Positions 44,973 to 57,787 of a stretch of DNA of 64,000 nucleotides are shown here, piece after piece. The stretch is from Uloborus plumipes. Its lineage: Eukaryota > Arthropoda > Arachnida > Araneae > Uloboridae. A program made the translations under genes and the position numbers. Under the pieces are notes generated by a model that saw nothing but the letters and a program-made list of their open reading frames with translations, was not told where the DNA came from and did not search any database. How positions within the stretch are numbered: the stretch's first letter is position 1; each line of letters starts with the position of its first letter. Location of the stretch: the NCBI GenBank assembly GCA_038373865.1, contig JAXGGA010002344.1, positions 1 to 64,000 on the forward strand, read 5' to 3'.

Positions 44973-45250
44973 GTGAAGGCTTTCACGGCCGGTGTCAATA
45001 TTATTATATGAAGATTCCGGGCTGGTATGCCGTGGTCTGAATGGAGCTGTCCCAAATATTTCGGCCGCATATGCGATGGCTATCTTCAGTGCCATTGACG
45101 AAGCTTCCAGGGAAGATTCCTCTCGACGACTGTTACAGTTTTCAAAGTGTTTGTTGTACTTATCAGAGCAGTACCCTCTTTCCCTCGTCTGCTATTGGCC
45201 AATGAACGCTGGCTGTGCTCCTCGTTCCCGGTTGGCTGCAGCGAGCTGAG
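44973..45250 (-). mobile_element. Penelope-like element terminal sequence
   Basis: Contains GTGAAGGCTTTCACGGCCGG (44973 onward) and GGAGCTGTCCC, sequence that I recall from terminal regions of Penelope-like elements in arthropods. A hammerhead-like core lies on the minus strand at 45058-45089. Composition is clearly less AT-rich than the flanks. No protein-coding part is seen. Limits approximate. Confidence 0.55.
45058..45089 (-). ncRNA. hammerhead ribozyme-like core, minus strand
   Basis: Minus-strand order: CTGAAGA, then AGCC ... GGC(C) able to pair as stem II, then GAAAT. This matches the CUGANGA / stem II / GAAA core. It sits within a Penelope-like terminal sequence, where such ribozymes are known. 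Stems I and III were not established. Confidence 0.5.
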
Positions 45251-45289
45251 CTAAATTCAGACCGTGGCACAACAGCCTGGTGTTTCATT

Positions 45290-45326
45290 CTGATGACAGG
45301 GGCTCTATCCATATGAGCCATGGAAA
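45290..45326 (+). ncRNA. weak hammerhead-like candidate
   Basis: CTGATGA, a pairable GGCTC ... GAGCC segment, then GAAA, in hammerhead core order. It could be chance, as the opposite strand 200 bp away has the better candidate. Confidence 0.25.
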
Positions 45327-45329
45327 GAA

Positions 45330-47900
45330 TCTGCAATTTCTCCCATGTTATATGGTCGCAATCCTTTTTGTTAAAAAGTATGGAGTTGTTAGACGAACCA
45401 GTTGTATCTCGGGAAGTGTGAAACCATTCCTGAGTATTTTATTGACTTCCATTAGTTATACATTTTCTTAACAGTATTCATCTTTCCTTTTTGTTGCATT
45501 GTCAAATTTCTGTTGCTGAAGATATATAAGAAATACAATTGTTGGAATGGTGCTTTATGTTTGTTTAAGTTTAACGTTGAGAAGTGTAGATCATCTGTGA
45601 TTTCTTTTATTTGCGTAAAACTATGTTCGTTATATTTTTTTAATTTCTCTTTCTCTCTCTTTATATATATCAATATCTGAAAAAAAAAAAAGAAAATAAG
45701 GAAAAAACTTGTGAATTATTGCTTATCATTAGCCATATCTTCAGAGAAAAGCTTTATGATGCTAGCACAAATTGCGGGATTTTATACTTTCAAATCTCAA
45801 TTTTAATTTCTAAACACATTTTCGTTTCTTACCTTAATTTTTTCTTTCGAATAAATAACTTTTATATAAATAGAATAATTCTTGTGACAAACTTTAATGC
45901 ATGGAAACGCACATCAGCTTAAAAGTTTCAATTCAGTTAATCTAATTAATTTTAATGGCATTAATAATAAATTAGGAGATTATTTTTTGAGAAATTAGAA
46001 TAAATTTATATATAAATATGCTCAAGCAAAGTACTAATATAAAACTTACTTTACTTAAAATAATCAATGTTGCAAGTGTCACAAATTTAGTTTAACATTT
46101 TCTTCAGTCTTTTCAAAATTTTTCATTTAATAGAAAATGTTCTTCTTATTAGTTAGTTCCCTTATTAGTTAAGGAATTGGAGAAAATCTTTTTAACCAGG
46201 GTAAGGAGGAGTAAAATCTCACTCTCCAAGCATATTCGTTTGCTTCAATTGGAGAAGACATATTTGCGCCATCGAAAAATTGTATGTCATGGGAAAATTC
46301 TTAAATTCAATGAGTGAATCACTTCAAAAAAAAAAAAAAAAAACACAAGATATTCAACCAAAAGTGACATCAGTAGATTCACTAGTGATTATAGTATTTG
46401 ATTCCTGGGCCATATATGTGATAATCCTTAATATATAACCTCCTTTTCAATGATTCATTATTTCAACAAAGGAACTTTATCTGCGAGTGACCTTACATTG
46501 ATGTCTGACTGTATTTTCATAAGTGAAAATATCTAGCATCAGAAAATAAAAGGAAAAAAAAATGCAGGAAGAGAATTGTTCATCAAATATAGAAAATATT
46601 TTTTTTTATTTACTTTTTACGCAAAGTTTAGTATAAAAGCACTGCAAAGGGCAGTTAAACTAAGTGATCCTAAAAAACATCACAAAAAAAAAAAGAAAAA
46701 ATCTTATGAAAGCTTTGTCATGAAACATTTTACTTGGGCTATCTACTTTTTACTCTCCAATACTCTACCCCACCGAAGTTTTTTCTAGATTCCCCCTCGC
46801 CAATGACTGACTGTCTTGTGTATATTTAGACATTTGGTTATACTGGCCTTTCATGAAATGCCCCAAAGATACATTTTATTCAAAATATTTTCTACATTCA
46901 GTGTTATTGTAATTTTTATACAGGTTTATATGTTTATCTTAAATACTTCAAAATTCATTTGAATATATTTATACAATATTTCTCTTGGTTAAAGCTTTAT
47001 ACATTTTCAACCAAATTTTCATTCATTTTTTATTTATTGTCAGTTTTTTTACCGTCTGGAATCTGCATAATAATAGTAACAATAAAAAAATAAATAAAGA
47101 AAAAAAAACTGTGACAGTATGTATGTGAAGATAAAGATGCATTTTACTCTATATATGTGTTTATTCAACTGATCCTGAATGCCTTAGAAATTAGATAAGA
47201 TCTGATATATATTTTTTATTATATTTAAGCTGTCATTTACTCTCTAAGACTTTGTGATTATATGCTTATTTGATCAAATGCATATCATGCACATTTTTTT
47301 CTCTCTCTTTTGACCAAAATGCTATTTTTTACTCAAAAGTGTCTAGCAAATGTATCTTTTTTTTCTCCAGTATTGTATATTATTTCATATTGTTTGAAAT
47401 GCTTGTGTGAAGAAAGTTTCAAAAACAATTTTCTGATGAAAGGCTCAACACCCGCCATATTTTTTATTTGTAGTCATACTTTTTATTGAAGTGCCATCAG
47501 TTGTCCATTTAGGGATGTTTTGTGTTGGAAATCATAACTTTTTCCGATCTTACGTTTTCAAAAAAAAGCTTTTTTCCCCCCCAAAATCCCTACTGTTTGA
47601 ACACCCTTTATATAATTCTTGGTTTTAAAAATGAACCTTTTGCAAAAATTGTATTCATCTAAAATAAAGGCCTTCACAAAGTTATAATTATTTATTTTTT
47701 AATAAAAAGAACTTAAAAAAATAAAACAAAACAAAACTGCAAGGAAGAGTCAGGAGGAGTGGTACATCTGCATTTATGCTGAAAAAATGTACAACTTTTT
47801 TCTAGCTTGCCCTGTAAACGTAGCAGCTTAAAATCGAGTGGGAATCAAAAACTATTGCATCCACTGGGTAAGCTATATATCTTTTTTCCCTTTATTTTAG
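45330..47900. other. intergenic, nothing recognised
   Basis: AT-rich with A-runs (46326-46342) and short frames lacking domains (45452-45922, 46576-46788). No element ends could be paired. Confidence 0.4.
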
Positions 47901-48390
47901 CATACATGCAGCAGTTCCATTCCTCCTGATTCTCCCTGCATGATTTTGTGTTGGTGGAATTATTTTCTGTGTATTTTATAATTTTATGACACTGTGTGAT
48001 GTTTTTTTGAAAACTCTGGTAGAAAGCTTCGGTTCATTCTTTATTTTCCCATTGGATCTTTTTTGGCTTAGAATTTTTTTTATTGGTGTTCACGTAATCC
48101 GCTATGTTTGCTTTTTAAGCTGTTCGCTTCTGTTTCCGTTGCTTTTGTCGGATGTCTGTGCATCCATAAGCTCACAACTTTTTTGCATTGATAAAGGCGT
48201 TCCTTGTAACGCCGAAACACGTGTCTGCAGTATCCCTGCTCATTTGTGCTTTAGTAACGTTGTTATTTTCTGTATATACCAAAGGTATTTCAAAATTAAT
48301 CCCATTTTACCAGAATTTACCAGAATGACTCCAGAGAAACATTCTGGATATCATATCTCTAATGTATCTTCATTGTGCTAATGCTGCTTT
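47900..48390 (+). mobile_element. Penelope-like 3' region, tentative
   Basis: A 131-codon frame (47986-48381) has no domain, but the embedded GATAAAGGCGTTCCTTGTAA then CGCCGAAACACG is a stem-loop of the kind seen in Penelope-like terminal regions: GGCGTT and AACGCC can pair, followed by GAAAC. The hammerhead core is imperfect here (TTGATAA instead of CTGATGA), at 48188-48218. Assignment is by pattern recall. Confidence 0.35.
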
Positions 48391-48708
48391 AAGTTTATTG
48401 GTACAGTAAGACAGCATTAAAATGATCTATCTTACTTTAGTGTATTGATAATTTTGTGCACAGTGTCACTACAGCTCCCCCCCCCTTTTCTTTCTTTTTT
48501 TTTCATTGTCGTATTAGATGTAATTTATTGATGCAACAATATTATGGCTACTTTTTCAATATTTCTCAAATCTCAAAATCCCAGTTATGTGGTTTTTATT
48601 GTTCTACAACACGAAATAAATAATTTCATACTGTATGAGAGAAAATAAAATCAATGAAAAAAAATCAATTTAAGTGATATTTTTAGCGTAACAATTTATT
48701 AATTCTAG

Positions 48709-51227
48709 TAGTCCAGGCTAGAAGACCATAAACCTAAAATTTTTACATATATGACATTTTTTGGTGGTTTCTATATGAATTTGACCTGCTGATTCCGAAT
48801 CTGTTGAGTGCCAGACGCTAAACCTTGAGCATTTTTCTCAAAATGGCGAAATCCAATATGGCTTCTATAAAAGGTATGAAGCAAATTAATGGAAACAAAC
48901 GTGCAATGAAATATATTTTACACGTAAAAATGGTTGTACTCTTTAGTCAAAATACAATTCTATTGAAAATAAATATTTATGAAAAGTTTTCGAATAAAAT
49001 TTTTTACCAAATGGTAAAATTCAAGATGTCAGCCTAAAAAGTTGCAAGGTTTAATTTTCAGGCATTAATCATTTTGTAAACTGTAATGGACATGAAAATG
49101 GAATGTTTTGACAAAGATAAATGTTTAAAATGATATGCAGGGATCATTAAAAATTTGATTTAGCCTAACAATAACACTAAAAATATTTAGAAACATTCCA
49201 AATTTAAGTTTCGGGATTTCGCCGGTTTAAACCAACTTCCTTGACGAAACAAGTTTCTTTTACAAAAGAGCTTCCTATATTGATACAAGTTGCATGAACG
49301 CGCACTTCTCGCTGTTGTGAAAGGTATTTTTAGCTACCAGTTGGAAGGTATATCCAATGTGTTTGTTTAGTGTTTCGCCTTCAGCTCAATTACGGATTGT
49401 CCAGATTGACTTCACCCAAATAAGGGTATGTGCAATCTTTCTAATTGTAGTTTTGCAATATTTGCAGAACTAATAAGCAGATCAGTTATTTACTTGCAAT
49501 TTCTGCCTTAGCACTGGCCATATTTGTTAAACTGCTCCATGAGCCTTCCTGGTACGCCAGAAAAGTGCCGAACAGAAGAGTTTTGGAAAGTTCCCAATTT
49601 CTTGCCGTAAAGTGGCTGACTTTTATTTGGAAGGTTTCTAAATTCTTTAGGAAGGTTACTGACTTTATCTAAGTAGTGAATCATAGTCATATCAGCTTCT
49701 TCATGAGAAACAAAAGCTTGTTTAATTCTAATACCAATTTAATCGGAAAAGGATCTTGGTAACAGTAACAATTAGACATTGGCCTGGGGATCGAACAGTC
49801 TGTTCACAAGAAATTTAATTACTTGCGTCTGATTTGTTAAAACTTTCAGTACGATGTCTCTTTTAGAAAGGGATGATTTTTCATTTTTGAAAATTTTGTT
49901 TTGCTGTTTCACAGGCATTTTTAAATTTACCGCAAAATATTTAATTAATCTACCAGATAAGTCTCAAGACTTGTTTCTCCTTTTTAGTTTAGTAAAAAAA
50001 TTTTGTTTTGTTGATTCGCAAAAGCTTCTAGACTTATCAGAAAACATCTAGCGACTATATCTCATTAGCCCTAAGCATTTTTTCGCTTTTTCACTGAGAA
50101 AAAGTAATTTTTTGCAGTGATGTTTCTCATACAATTCTATTATGACCGGAAAATATTTTTTTAATTTGTCTGCGATGTTTTAAGCCAACTTCCCTCTTCA
50201 CAGTTTCACTTTAAAAACAGCCCAAAACGTTCCTGAAAAATAATGAGCAGTTACTTGCTAAAGAATTTTGAAAGCTTCCAAACAAACTCAGTCAATTTAC
50301 AGCAATAAATCGGTAACTTTCCAAAAACTCTTAGATAGGTTGATGATAACAGTTCGGCACCTTTCTGGCTTACCAGGATTGCTCCTGGAGCAGTTTAACA
50401 AATTAGCCAGTGCTAAGGCAGAAATTGCAAGCAAATAGCTGAGCTGCTTATTAGTTCTGCAAACCTTGCAAAACTACAACATCAAAATATTGCACATACC
50501 CTTATTTGGGTGAAGTCAACCTTGAAAATCCGCAATCGAGCTGAAGGCGAAACACTAAACAAACACATTGGATATATCTTCCAACTGGTAGCTAAAAATA
50601 CCTTTCACAACAGCGAGAAGTCTGCGTTCATGCAACTTGTATCAATATAGGAAGCTCTTTCGTAAAAGAAACTTGTTTCTTTAAGAAAATTGGTTTAAAC
50701 CGGCGAAATCCCGAAACTTAAATTTGGAATGTTTCTAAATAATTTTAGTGTTGTTGTTAGGTTAAATCACATTTCTTATGATCCCTGAATATCATTTTAA
50801 ACATTTATCTTTGTTAAAACATTCTATTTTCATGTCCATTATGATTTTAAAAATGATTGATACCTGAAAATCAAACCTAGCAACTTTTTAGGCTGACATC
50901 TTAAATTTTACCATTTGGTAAAATTTTTTATTCGTATACTTTTCATAAATATTTATATTCAATAGAATTGTATCTTGACTAAAGAGTACAATCATTTTTA
51001 CGCGTAAAATATGTTTCATTGCACGTTTGTTTCCATTAATTTGCTTCATACCTTTTATAGCAGCCATATTGGATTTCGCCATTTTGACAAAAATGCTCAA
51101 GGTTTAGCGTCTGGCACTCAACGGATTCGGAATCAGCAGGTCAAATTCATATAGAAACCACCAAAAAATATCATATATGTAAAAATTTTAGGTATCATGA
51201 CATTTCAATGGACACTAGCCTGGACTA
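48709..51227. mobile_element. 2.5-kb fold-back element with arms near 1 kb
   Basis: The ends read TAGTCCAGGCTAG inward on both sides. The left arm (48709 to about 49670) and right arm (about 50260-51227) are inverted copies along their length, with a loop of about 590 bp. Each arm carries the same 70-codon frame in opposite orientation (48825-49037 plus; 51100-50888 minus), beginning MSIF-KMAKSNMA-IKGMKQ. The loop has a 65-codon frame (49854-50051) of no known family. No transposase is recognised. Confidence 0.85.
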
Positions 51228-53040
51228 TAGGGTGTTTAAAAAATAGTTGTAGCATAATTGTCAAATATTAATTACAAGGAAATTATCTATTGTGTTTTAA
51301 ATTAATTAGGTAAGAGAGAATGATGCTAAAATTAACTTAGCATATGAGATTATCTCTTTATGCTAATAAATAATTGTGATATTGAAAATGGATCATTTTG
51401 CTAATCTCAAACACTGAAAGATATTTTTACGATGAAAGTTTTTGTGAAGGATTTATTTTTACATTCAAAAAATACTCTAAATAGACTTATGTACTTGATG
51501 TTTGAGCTTTGCAATTTAATGTGCTGTCAATTGTAATAAAAAAAACTTTCATGCAAACTAAAAAAAAGGTATGATATTAATGACTTAAACCTCATAGTTT
51601 AAAATGCACAACCATGTAAATGTGTGAAGAAAGTTTTTAAAGATGCAATTATTTTGATATGCATATATTTTTGGAAAGTGAGTTTTTATGGTGTTTAATA
51701 GAAAATTTTTGACTATTTTACTGTATGAATACATTGTGAACGTCTTTTTATGCTTTTCAATTCATTCAATTGTAAGTTTTGGTACTTAGTATTGTTTTTA
51801 GTTAGACCAATTTGAAATATTGTTGATTGTATAAAATTATGTTTTTTAAAAATGACCTAAATAAATTTTTTTATTGTAAGCATAATTAGCACTTATTGAC
51901 AAGTTGTTCTTTGCATCAGTCATCATATAATTATTTGTTACAAAACCACAAGTAACAAAACTATGGTTGTAGCAATAAAAATGCTATTTGTTTTCCTTCG
52001 AATTGCCAGAACTAAAATTATGTGTTATTAAACGATAATATCCTTTTTGTATTCCTATATTTTCTTGAAATTAGTTTTTAAATTTTATATCTGGTATTTA
52101 GGATATTATGACACCGTGTATGTCATGCATTCCTAACAAGTGAAATAATAAACTTGTGCAACTCACAAAAGTACATTTTAAAAAAAGTCAAAATATATTA
52201 ATTATTTAAGTTTTAACACATAATTTTCTAACATATCTGCAACACATTTTTTAAAGAAATTTAAAGCAATAATAGATACCCTTAGACCTATTCAGCTAAA
52301 AAATAATCACATACGCGAATGTCAAGTTAATGAAAGAAAAAGGCACAGAATCAATAATTGAACCATTTATTAAGTCATGCGTGACTGTAAATTTTAGAAA
52401 AAGCATTTTTCCCATCATATTAAAATTTTTCTATAAGGATTATGATATTTAAAACTGAAAGGGATTTCAGTTAAGGTATATTTCTATAAGTAAAAAGCGT
52501 AGTAATCCCTACTGAACGGCTTAATAGAATGAAATAAATGTTTTCCTAAAATTAAAAATTTCTGTGTTTTACTGGTTTCTGTTTTTCCTAATGGGGAACA
52601 TATTTTCCGAAAATCAAGTTAAGAAATCTGTACATTTCTAAATACTTTTAGCTGAATTGACTTCATATTTATGATTAGAATTCCGCTGATGTTATTCGAG
52701 ATGTGATTTTTCTCCTTTATTTAGTTCTTAAAATGGTTTTTCTACTGTTAAATAAAAAAAAGATAAAATAAATAAATAAAAAAAACAATTCCCTTTTATT
52801 AAAACTTGACGAACTTTGATTGAACTTTGAATTTTATGTTTGATCTTCTTCACAGATTTCACTATTTGTTAAAACATACAACCAACTTAGTTCTAGGATG
52901 TAAGTTTTTATGCGCATACTTGTTAATTTCCCTTCTATTTTCTTGGTTTTCTTCTTTTAAAGTCTGACGGAGGATCTAAAGTAGGTCTGACGTAGGATTA
53001 AGGATTTGAAGTAGGACGTAGGTCTGATCTAGCGAAAGAT
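51228..53040. other. intergenic, nothing recognised
   Basis: Very AT-rich. Around 52965-53035 short GTAGGTCTGA-like phrases repeat imperfectly. Confidence 0.4.
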
Positions 53041-53059
53041 TTCTTCTGAAGAGACTTTT

Positions 53060-53330
53060 ATGCTACGATAGACCAATCAGAGATCACTTTTGTAGCTGCG
53101 CAGAGTAGACTGCGTGCCGCGTGGAACTTTCGCGACGTTTTCGGAGAGCTGGAGAATTTATTGATTTGGTGAAACGCTACCAAAAAAGATATACTCTCGA
53201 AGGTTTGCGTTCTGCTAGACGGACATTCTACAGGATTCAGTGCTACGTACGGGAGATTTTTCAGCCAACTTTCGAAACATTTGTATTTTTATACCGTAAA
53301 AATTCAAACAAGAGCTTGAAATAATTGAAA
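53060..53330 (+). promoter_or_regulatory. possible promoter/first exon with CCAAT box
   Basis: GACCAATCAGAG at about 53070-53081 is a good CCAAT-box match. It precedes a CpG-containing stretch (GCGTGCCGCGTGGAACTTTC, CGCGACG) that contrasts with AT-rich flanks. A 67-codon frame begins at 53121 only if GTG is allowed and has no known domain. It could be a promoter of a gene whose other exons lie outside the window, or a GC-richer repeat fragment. Confidence 0.25.
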
Positions 53331-54364
53331 ACTTCACTATTTATATTTTCAGTGAAAAAGAAGTAAAAAAATAAATAAAATAACATAAAAACCAAAATTT
53401 AGCTGTGAAATGCCTGTACGTATGACTATGAAACATCAGCCTTCTTAAAATATAGATATCTTAACTGCTTATGATAACGAACAAATAGTGAAAATAAAAT
53501 GTTTCATTGATTATAAAGAATGTAAAGAAAGACATTAAATATGAAGAGCAAAATCGGATAAATTTCATTAGTTCAAAATGAATACGAGAAAATAAATTTT
53601 TCCCTATATTATTTCAAGCTTTCCAGTTCAATGTTTTACGAACTTTTAAAAGAAAATGTTTTCGACTGCTGAGATTATTAGTAGTATAAATACACCAATC
53701 AATTCGTGACCTATCTTAAGAGCAAGAATCTGAGAAACTGTCACGCCTAGCATTATGAGGTGATTCATGACCTCTCAGATTTTCTCCCAAAAATTACCAA
53801 ATGTTTATTATCTTATTGAAAGACCAAATCCACAATGTTTTGCTCTAAAGTTGAGTTGTTTAGTTTTTAGGGACCCCTAAAGATGAAGGTGCGGCATCAA
53901 AAATTAAGCGGATTTTCAAGACATGGAAGTTGCCGTGAGCCAAAACTCTTACCAGGAACTGTTGAACTCCAATTTTCTTTTCGTATATGGAATATAGAAG
54001 GTTGAAACTTTACAAAATGAATGTTAAATTTGTGGTAAGTTGTTGCCGTAAGGTCAGTGAAGGTCCTCAAAACAAGGCATTTTTGACGTTTTTTAGCGTT
54101 TTTGAGGTCCAAAAACAGCTTGTACATTTCAGTTGGCACGGCAAAAGTAGTGTCGTTTGAAAGACCAGTGTAAGTACTTTAAAATAATGTATAAATAACC
54201 GAGGAAAGTTCAACGTGTTTTTAGTTGCGTAAGGCTGAAATATGAAAAATGTCATATTTTACCGATATTCAAACGGTCATAACTTCCTCTGCCAACAACA
54301 TATTGAAATATTTTTTTTTGCCAATGTCATACTCTATTCTTTGTCTTAACAGAACAGTTGAATT
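53331..54364. other. intergenic, unidentified repeat-like DNA
   Basis: From about 53880 the sequence has a moderately balanced composition and ends in a strong hairpin at 54365-54456. It may be part of an unrecognised mobile element; no ends were found. Confidence 0.35.
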
Positions 54365-54456
54365 CTTTGAGGCGAAATGTGAAAAAAATTTTTACAAAAA
54401 ATTTATTTTTTCCTGTGCATTTTTTGTAAAAAAAATTTTCACATTTCGCCTCAAAG
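54365..54456. repeat. long hairpin
   Basis: Arms CTTTGAGGCGAAATGTGAAA (left) and the reverse complement ending TTTCGCCTCAAAG (right) pair over about 36 bp around a loop of about 18 nt. Near-perfect pairing, with the A/T runs differing slightly. Confidence 0.85.
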
Positions 54457-55657
54457 GACAGAGCATTCTCAACGTGTGCTACATGAATTGTAATTAATGT
54501 ACACATTTTGTTTTAAGTATTCCTGCTACAGACATAAGTCATTGTCATTCACTAAAGTAATTGTATATTTTGATATTTTTAATTAAAAAAAAAATTTTGT
54601 TTTTAATGCATAGTAAAAAATCTGAAAAACGAACTATCTTGAGCATTACGAAATCAGTCAAAACTTTACTTAACCATAGAATGATGTAATTACTTGATGA
54701 TAACACAGCTATCTTAAGGGTGTTTAATTTGCTCTTATCTTTTTCAACTTTCTTGGCTTATTGTGTTTTAAAATTATGTAATATATCTCTGTGTTTTTAC
54801 AAATTCACGATGCTTTTTAAAATTCAACTGTTTTCTTCTAAGGCTGCCCTTTAGATTCTACTTAATTAACTTACCGGCGATATAACTGTCTACTTTCTGT
54901 TCTTTTTTTTTTAATATCGTACAAATTTGTTTATCAGTAGAGGAAGTTTGAGTATTATGATACTTAACTGTGTGTCATGGTTTTTTTTCTGCTGTCCTAT
55001 AATGTTCTGGGTTACAAAAATGTCTGGGGGACTATTTTATTTTCAGCAGAGAGATTTTGTGCTTTCTGGCTGTGGACTTATTGCGTTTCTTCATACGCTC
55101 GTTGGGGTTAGTGCATTAAAAGAGAGGAAGGGGGGGGGGAGGTCAAAAGAGGTCGATGATAATGGCGATACCCATATATCTGTTACTTTTTTTTTTTGAA
55201 AAACTGATATATATTAAAATTAACTGAGCTGACATGTCTAAAAATTTGGATTCAAGAATCGGCACAGATGGTCAACGTAGATTTCCCCTTCCAATTTGAA
55301 ATTCCTTTTTAATTCTTATAAAACAATAACATTATAAAAGCTTTTTTATTTGGAATTGTGAAAATTTAATTTTTCTTTCATGAAATAAAGCAATTCACCA
55401 TATAAAATATTACTTTTCGATCGATCGGTATTTTAAATTCTGTCGTGTTTGTTCAATTTCTTTCTACAATAAATATGAATATGCTGTGGATAACTCTTTG
55501 TTTTGACTTATATGACATTTATACTGGTATGTTTTCCAAAACATAAATTAATTATTAAAAGAGACCATTGTAAAAATAAAATAAAGTAATATGTATTAAA
55601 AGAGCGATATCTTGTCGAAGTTCTCATTTTTTAACTCACCTCTCTGTTCCTGTATAG
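54457..55657. other. intergenic, nothing recognised
   Basis: AT-rich with a G-tract near 55130-55140. A 90-codon frame (54927-55199) has hydrophobic runs but no family match. Confidence 0.4.
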
Positions 55658-55665
55658 CTGAGAAG

Positions 55666-56200
55666 CAGAGGTGCCCACAGGGGGGGGGGGGGATTATGGC
55701 GCAAGTTGCGCCATCAACATTTTTGGGGGGATTTTTTTAAACTAATTTATTTATTTATTTAAATTATTTATTAATTTATTTTTTAAATTAAATAATTTAC
55801 TGATTTTTTTAATGTAAATTATTCATTAATTTATTTTTTTAACTTAAGTTATTTCTTCATTATTATTTATTTATTTATTTTGTGTGTGTATGTTATGTGT
55901 GTGTGTGCTTGGAATCTCTGAAAGGGAAAAATAAAGGATTCTATTCTGCGCATAATTAGTACTTTAAAAATAATAATAATATGCAAGAAAATAATAGTTT
56001 TAATTAAAAAAATAATAAAAATATAAATAAATAACATTTAAAAAAATAAATAAATAATATTTAAAAAATAAATAAATAATATTTAAAAAATAAATAAATA
56101 ATATTTAAAAAATAAATAAAATAAAAAAGAGAGATAAAAATCACAATAGGGTTGTGAAAAATTTGGGGGGGGGGGGGGGAATTTGCGATGGGCACCCTTG
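55666..56200. mobile_element. hAT-type MITE, G-tract family, copy 4
   Basis: Starts CAGAGGTGCCCACAGG and ends GATGGGCACCCTTG. Perfect 8-bp duplication CTGAGAAG at 55658-55665 and 56201-56208. It has the palindrome TGGCGCAAGTTGCGCCA, long G-tracts near both ends and an AAAT/TTTA interior. Confidence 0.92.
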
Positions 56201-56208
56201 CTGAGAAG

Positions 56209-57787
56209 TTATGTGTTCCAAGATAGCGTGTTGGTGTAAATGGAAAATTCGAGTTTTTAGAATTTTAGACTCATAAGAAAAAAACTTTGCAATTCCTTGA
56301 AAATATATATGAAACATTTTTAACTACGAAAATTGTGAAACTAGTACCCTGGAAAAATGCTCAAATATGTCACTTAATGGTTTTTAGCTTACTTTATTTG
56401 ATATTGATTACCAGTGAATTATTTAGTTCTTCTTTTTTAGTATGATTTTTTAAAATGTGAATACATTTCGTGTTTAACCCTACACTGCATGATTTTTTGT
56501 TCTCTGAAGAACTATATACATTTTTCAATGTAATAAGAAAACATTGGAAATTTTTTTTTAAAGATTTAATTTTGAGGATGGATGGTTATATTTGCTTTAA
56601 AGATAGTTAATGCTTGCTTTTTATGCTTGAGTTGCCCTATGCTTGGTCAAAAGGAAAAATAGTCCATGTATCCAATTGGCAACGCTATGCAGTGTAGGGT
56701 TAAATAGAACAAGCGATATTCTGCCCGCAGCGGGGAAACCATGTATTTATTAATATATAAAATTTGAAAATATATTACAGTGCTCTTCCTATTATTAACG
56801 TATATTACTACATTATGTGACGTGTATAAAAAAAGGCCTTTGGAAAGAAAGCCGTGCATCACACTTGCTTTAGAATTTTGTCAAGTAGGCCTCTTGAAAA
56901 AAGCTTTCTCTAACGTAACTGCATTGCAGATACAGTGATTTAGGTAGGGCATCGATTGTCTACAGTCGTGCTCTTAGAGTCTTATGGTTTCGCGAAAAAA
57001 TACATGATCGATTGTTGTGTTTGGAGGACAAACTTAGGAATTTTTAAACTCACGATTTGTTAAGAAAAAAAAAAGGTCTCATGGTTAAATGTGATTTACT
57101 GAGAGCACTGACATTAAGAAAAGACTATTTGGCACTGCCTCAAGTTGGAAATAACTTCCTCTTCGTTGCTTGACGATCGAAAGTAAACTTCTGAGGCTGT
57201 TTACCGCTTAAGTGATTACGTCATGCCATCGTATTCTTCTCTCTATTTCAGCTGTCAAACAATAGCTATCTAATATACTGTTTCTTTTATTGAATGTAAT
57301 TTTTTTTTGACACTTCCGTAGAATTCTGCTTTAGGAACTTCGTAGCCCGCATATGTTAATGTGTGAGAAAATTTCGTTTAAAATTTTCGCAGAAACTGCC
57401 GCAGGCTTTTTTGTTTCACTTTTTTTTTAAAAGTATATATTTTTATTTTTCTGGTAAGATTTTTGTGGGTGTTTTGACATGTTTGATTTTATTGCACCCA
57501 TTATACTAAAAATATTTCTCTCATTTTGGTTGGCAATAATCTGTTTTGGGAGGGTTGCTTCTTGTTGAAAACAGTGTACCATTAGAAGCCGTCATAAGAG
57601 ATTTCAACTCACATAAAAGTGACGTAATTTCTAATACATTTTCGTTCCCGTCATTTTAAAGGAATAAAAAAGTGTCAATTGTCCCCCTCTCTTGGTCGTG
57701 GAAAATTGATACACAGTGGCCGCCGTTTATACATTATGAAATGTTTTTAACCACGTGTGTGAAGATATATTCAGCTTCTTTCTGAGG
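56209..57787. other. intergenic, nothing recognised
   Basis: AT-rich DNA. No element boundaries or gene. Confidence 0.4.

Noticed and set aside
48825..51100. Two similar 70-codon proteins as a host gene pair
   Set aside because: They are mirror copies in the arms of one fold-back element, not independent genes.
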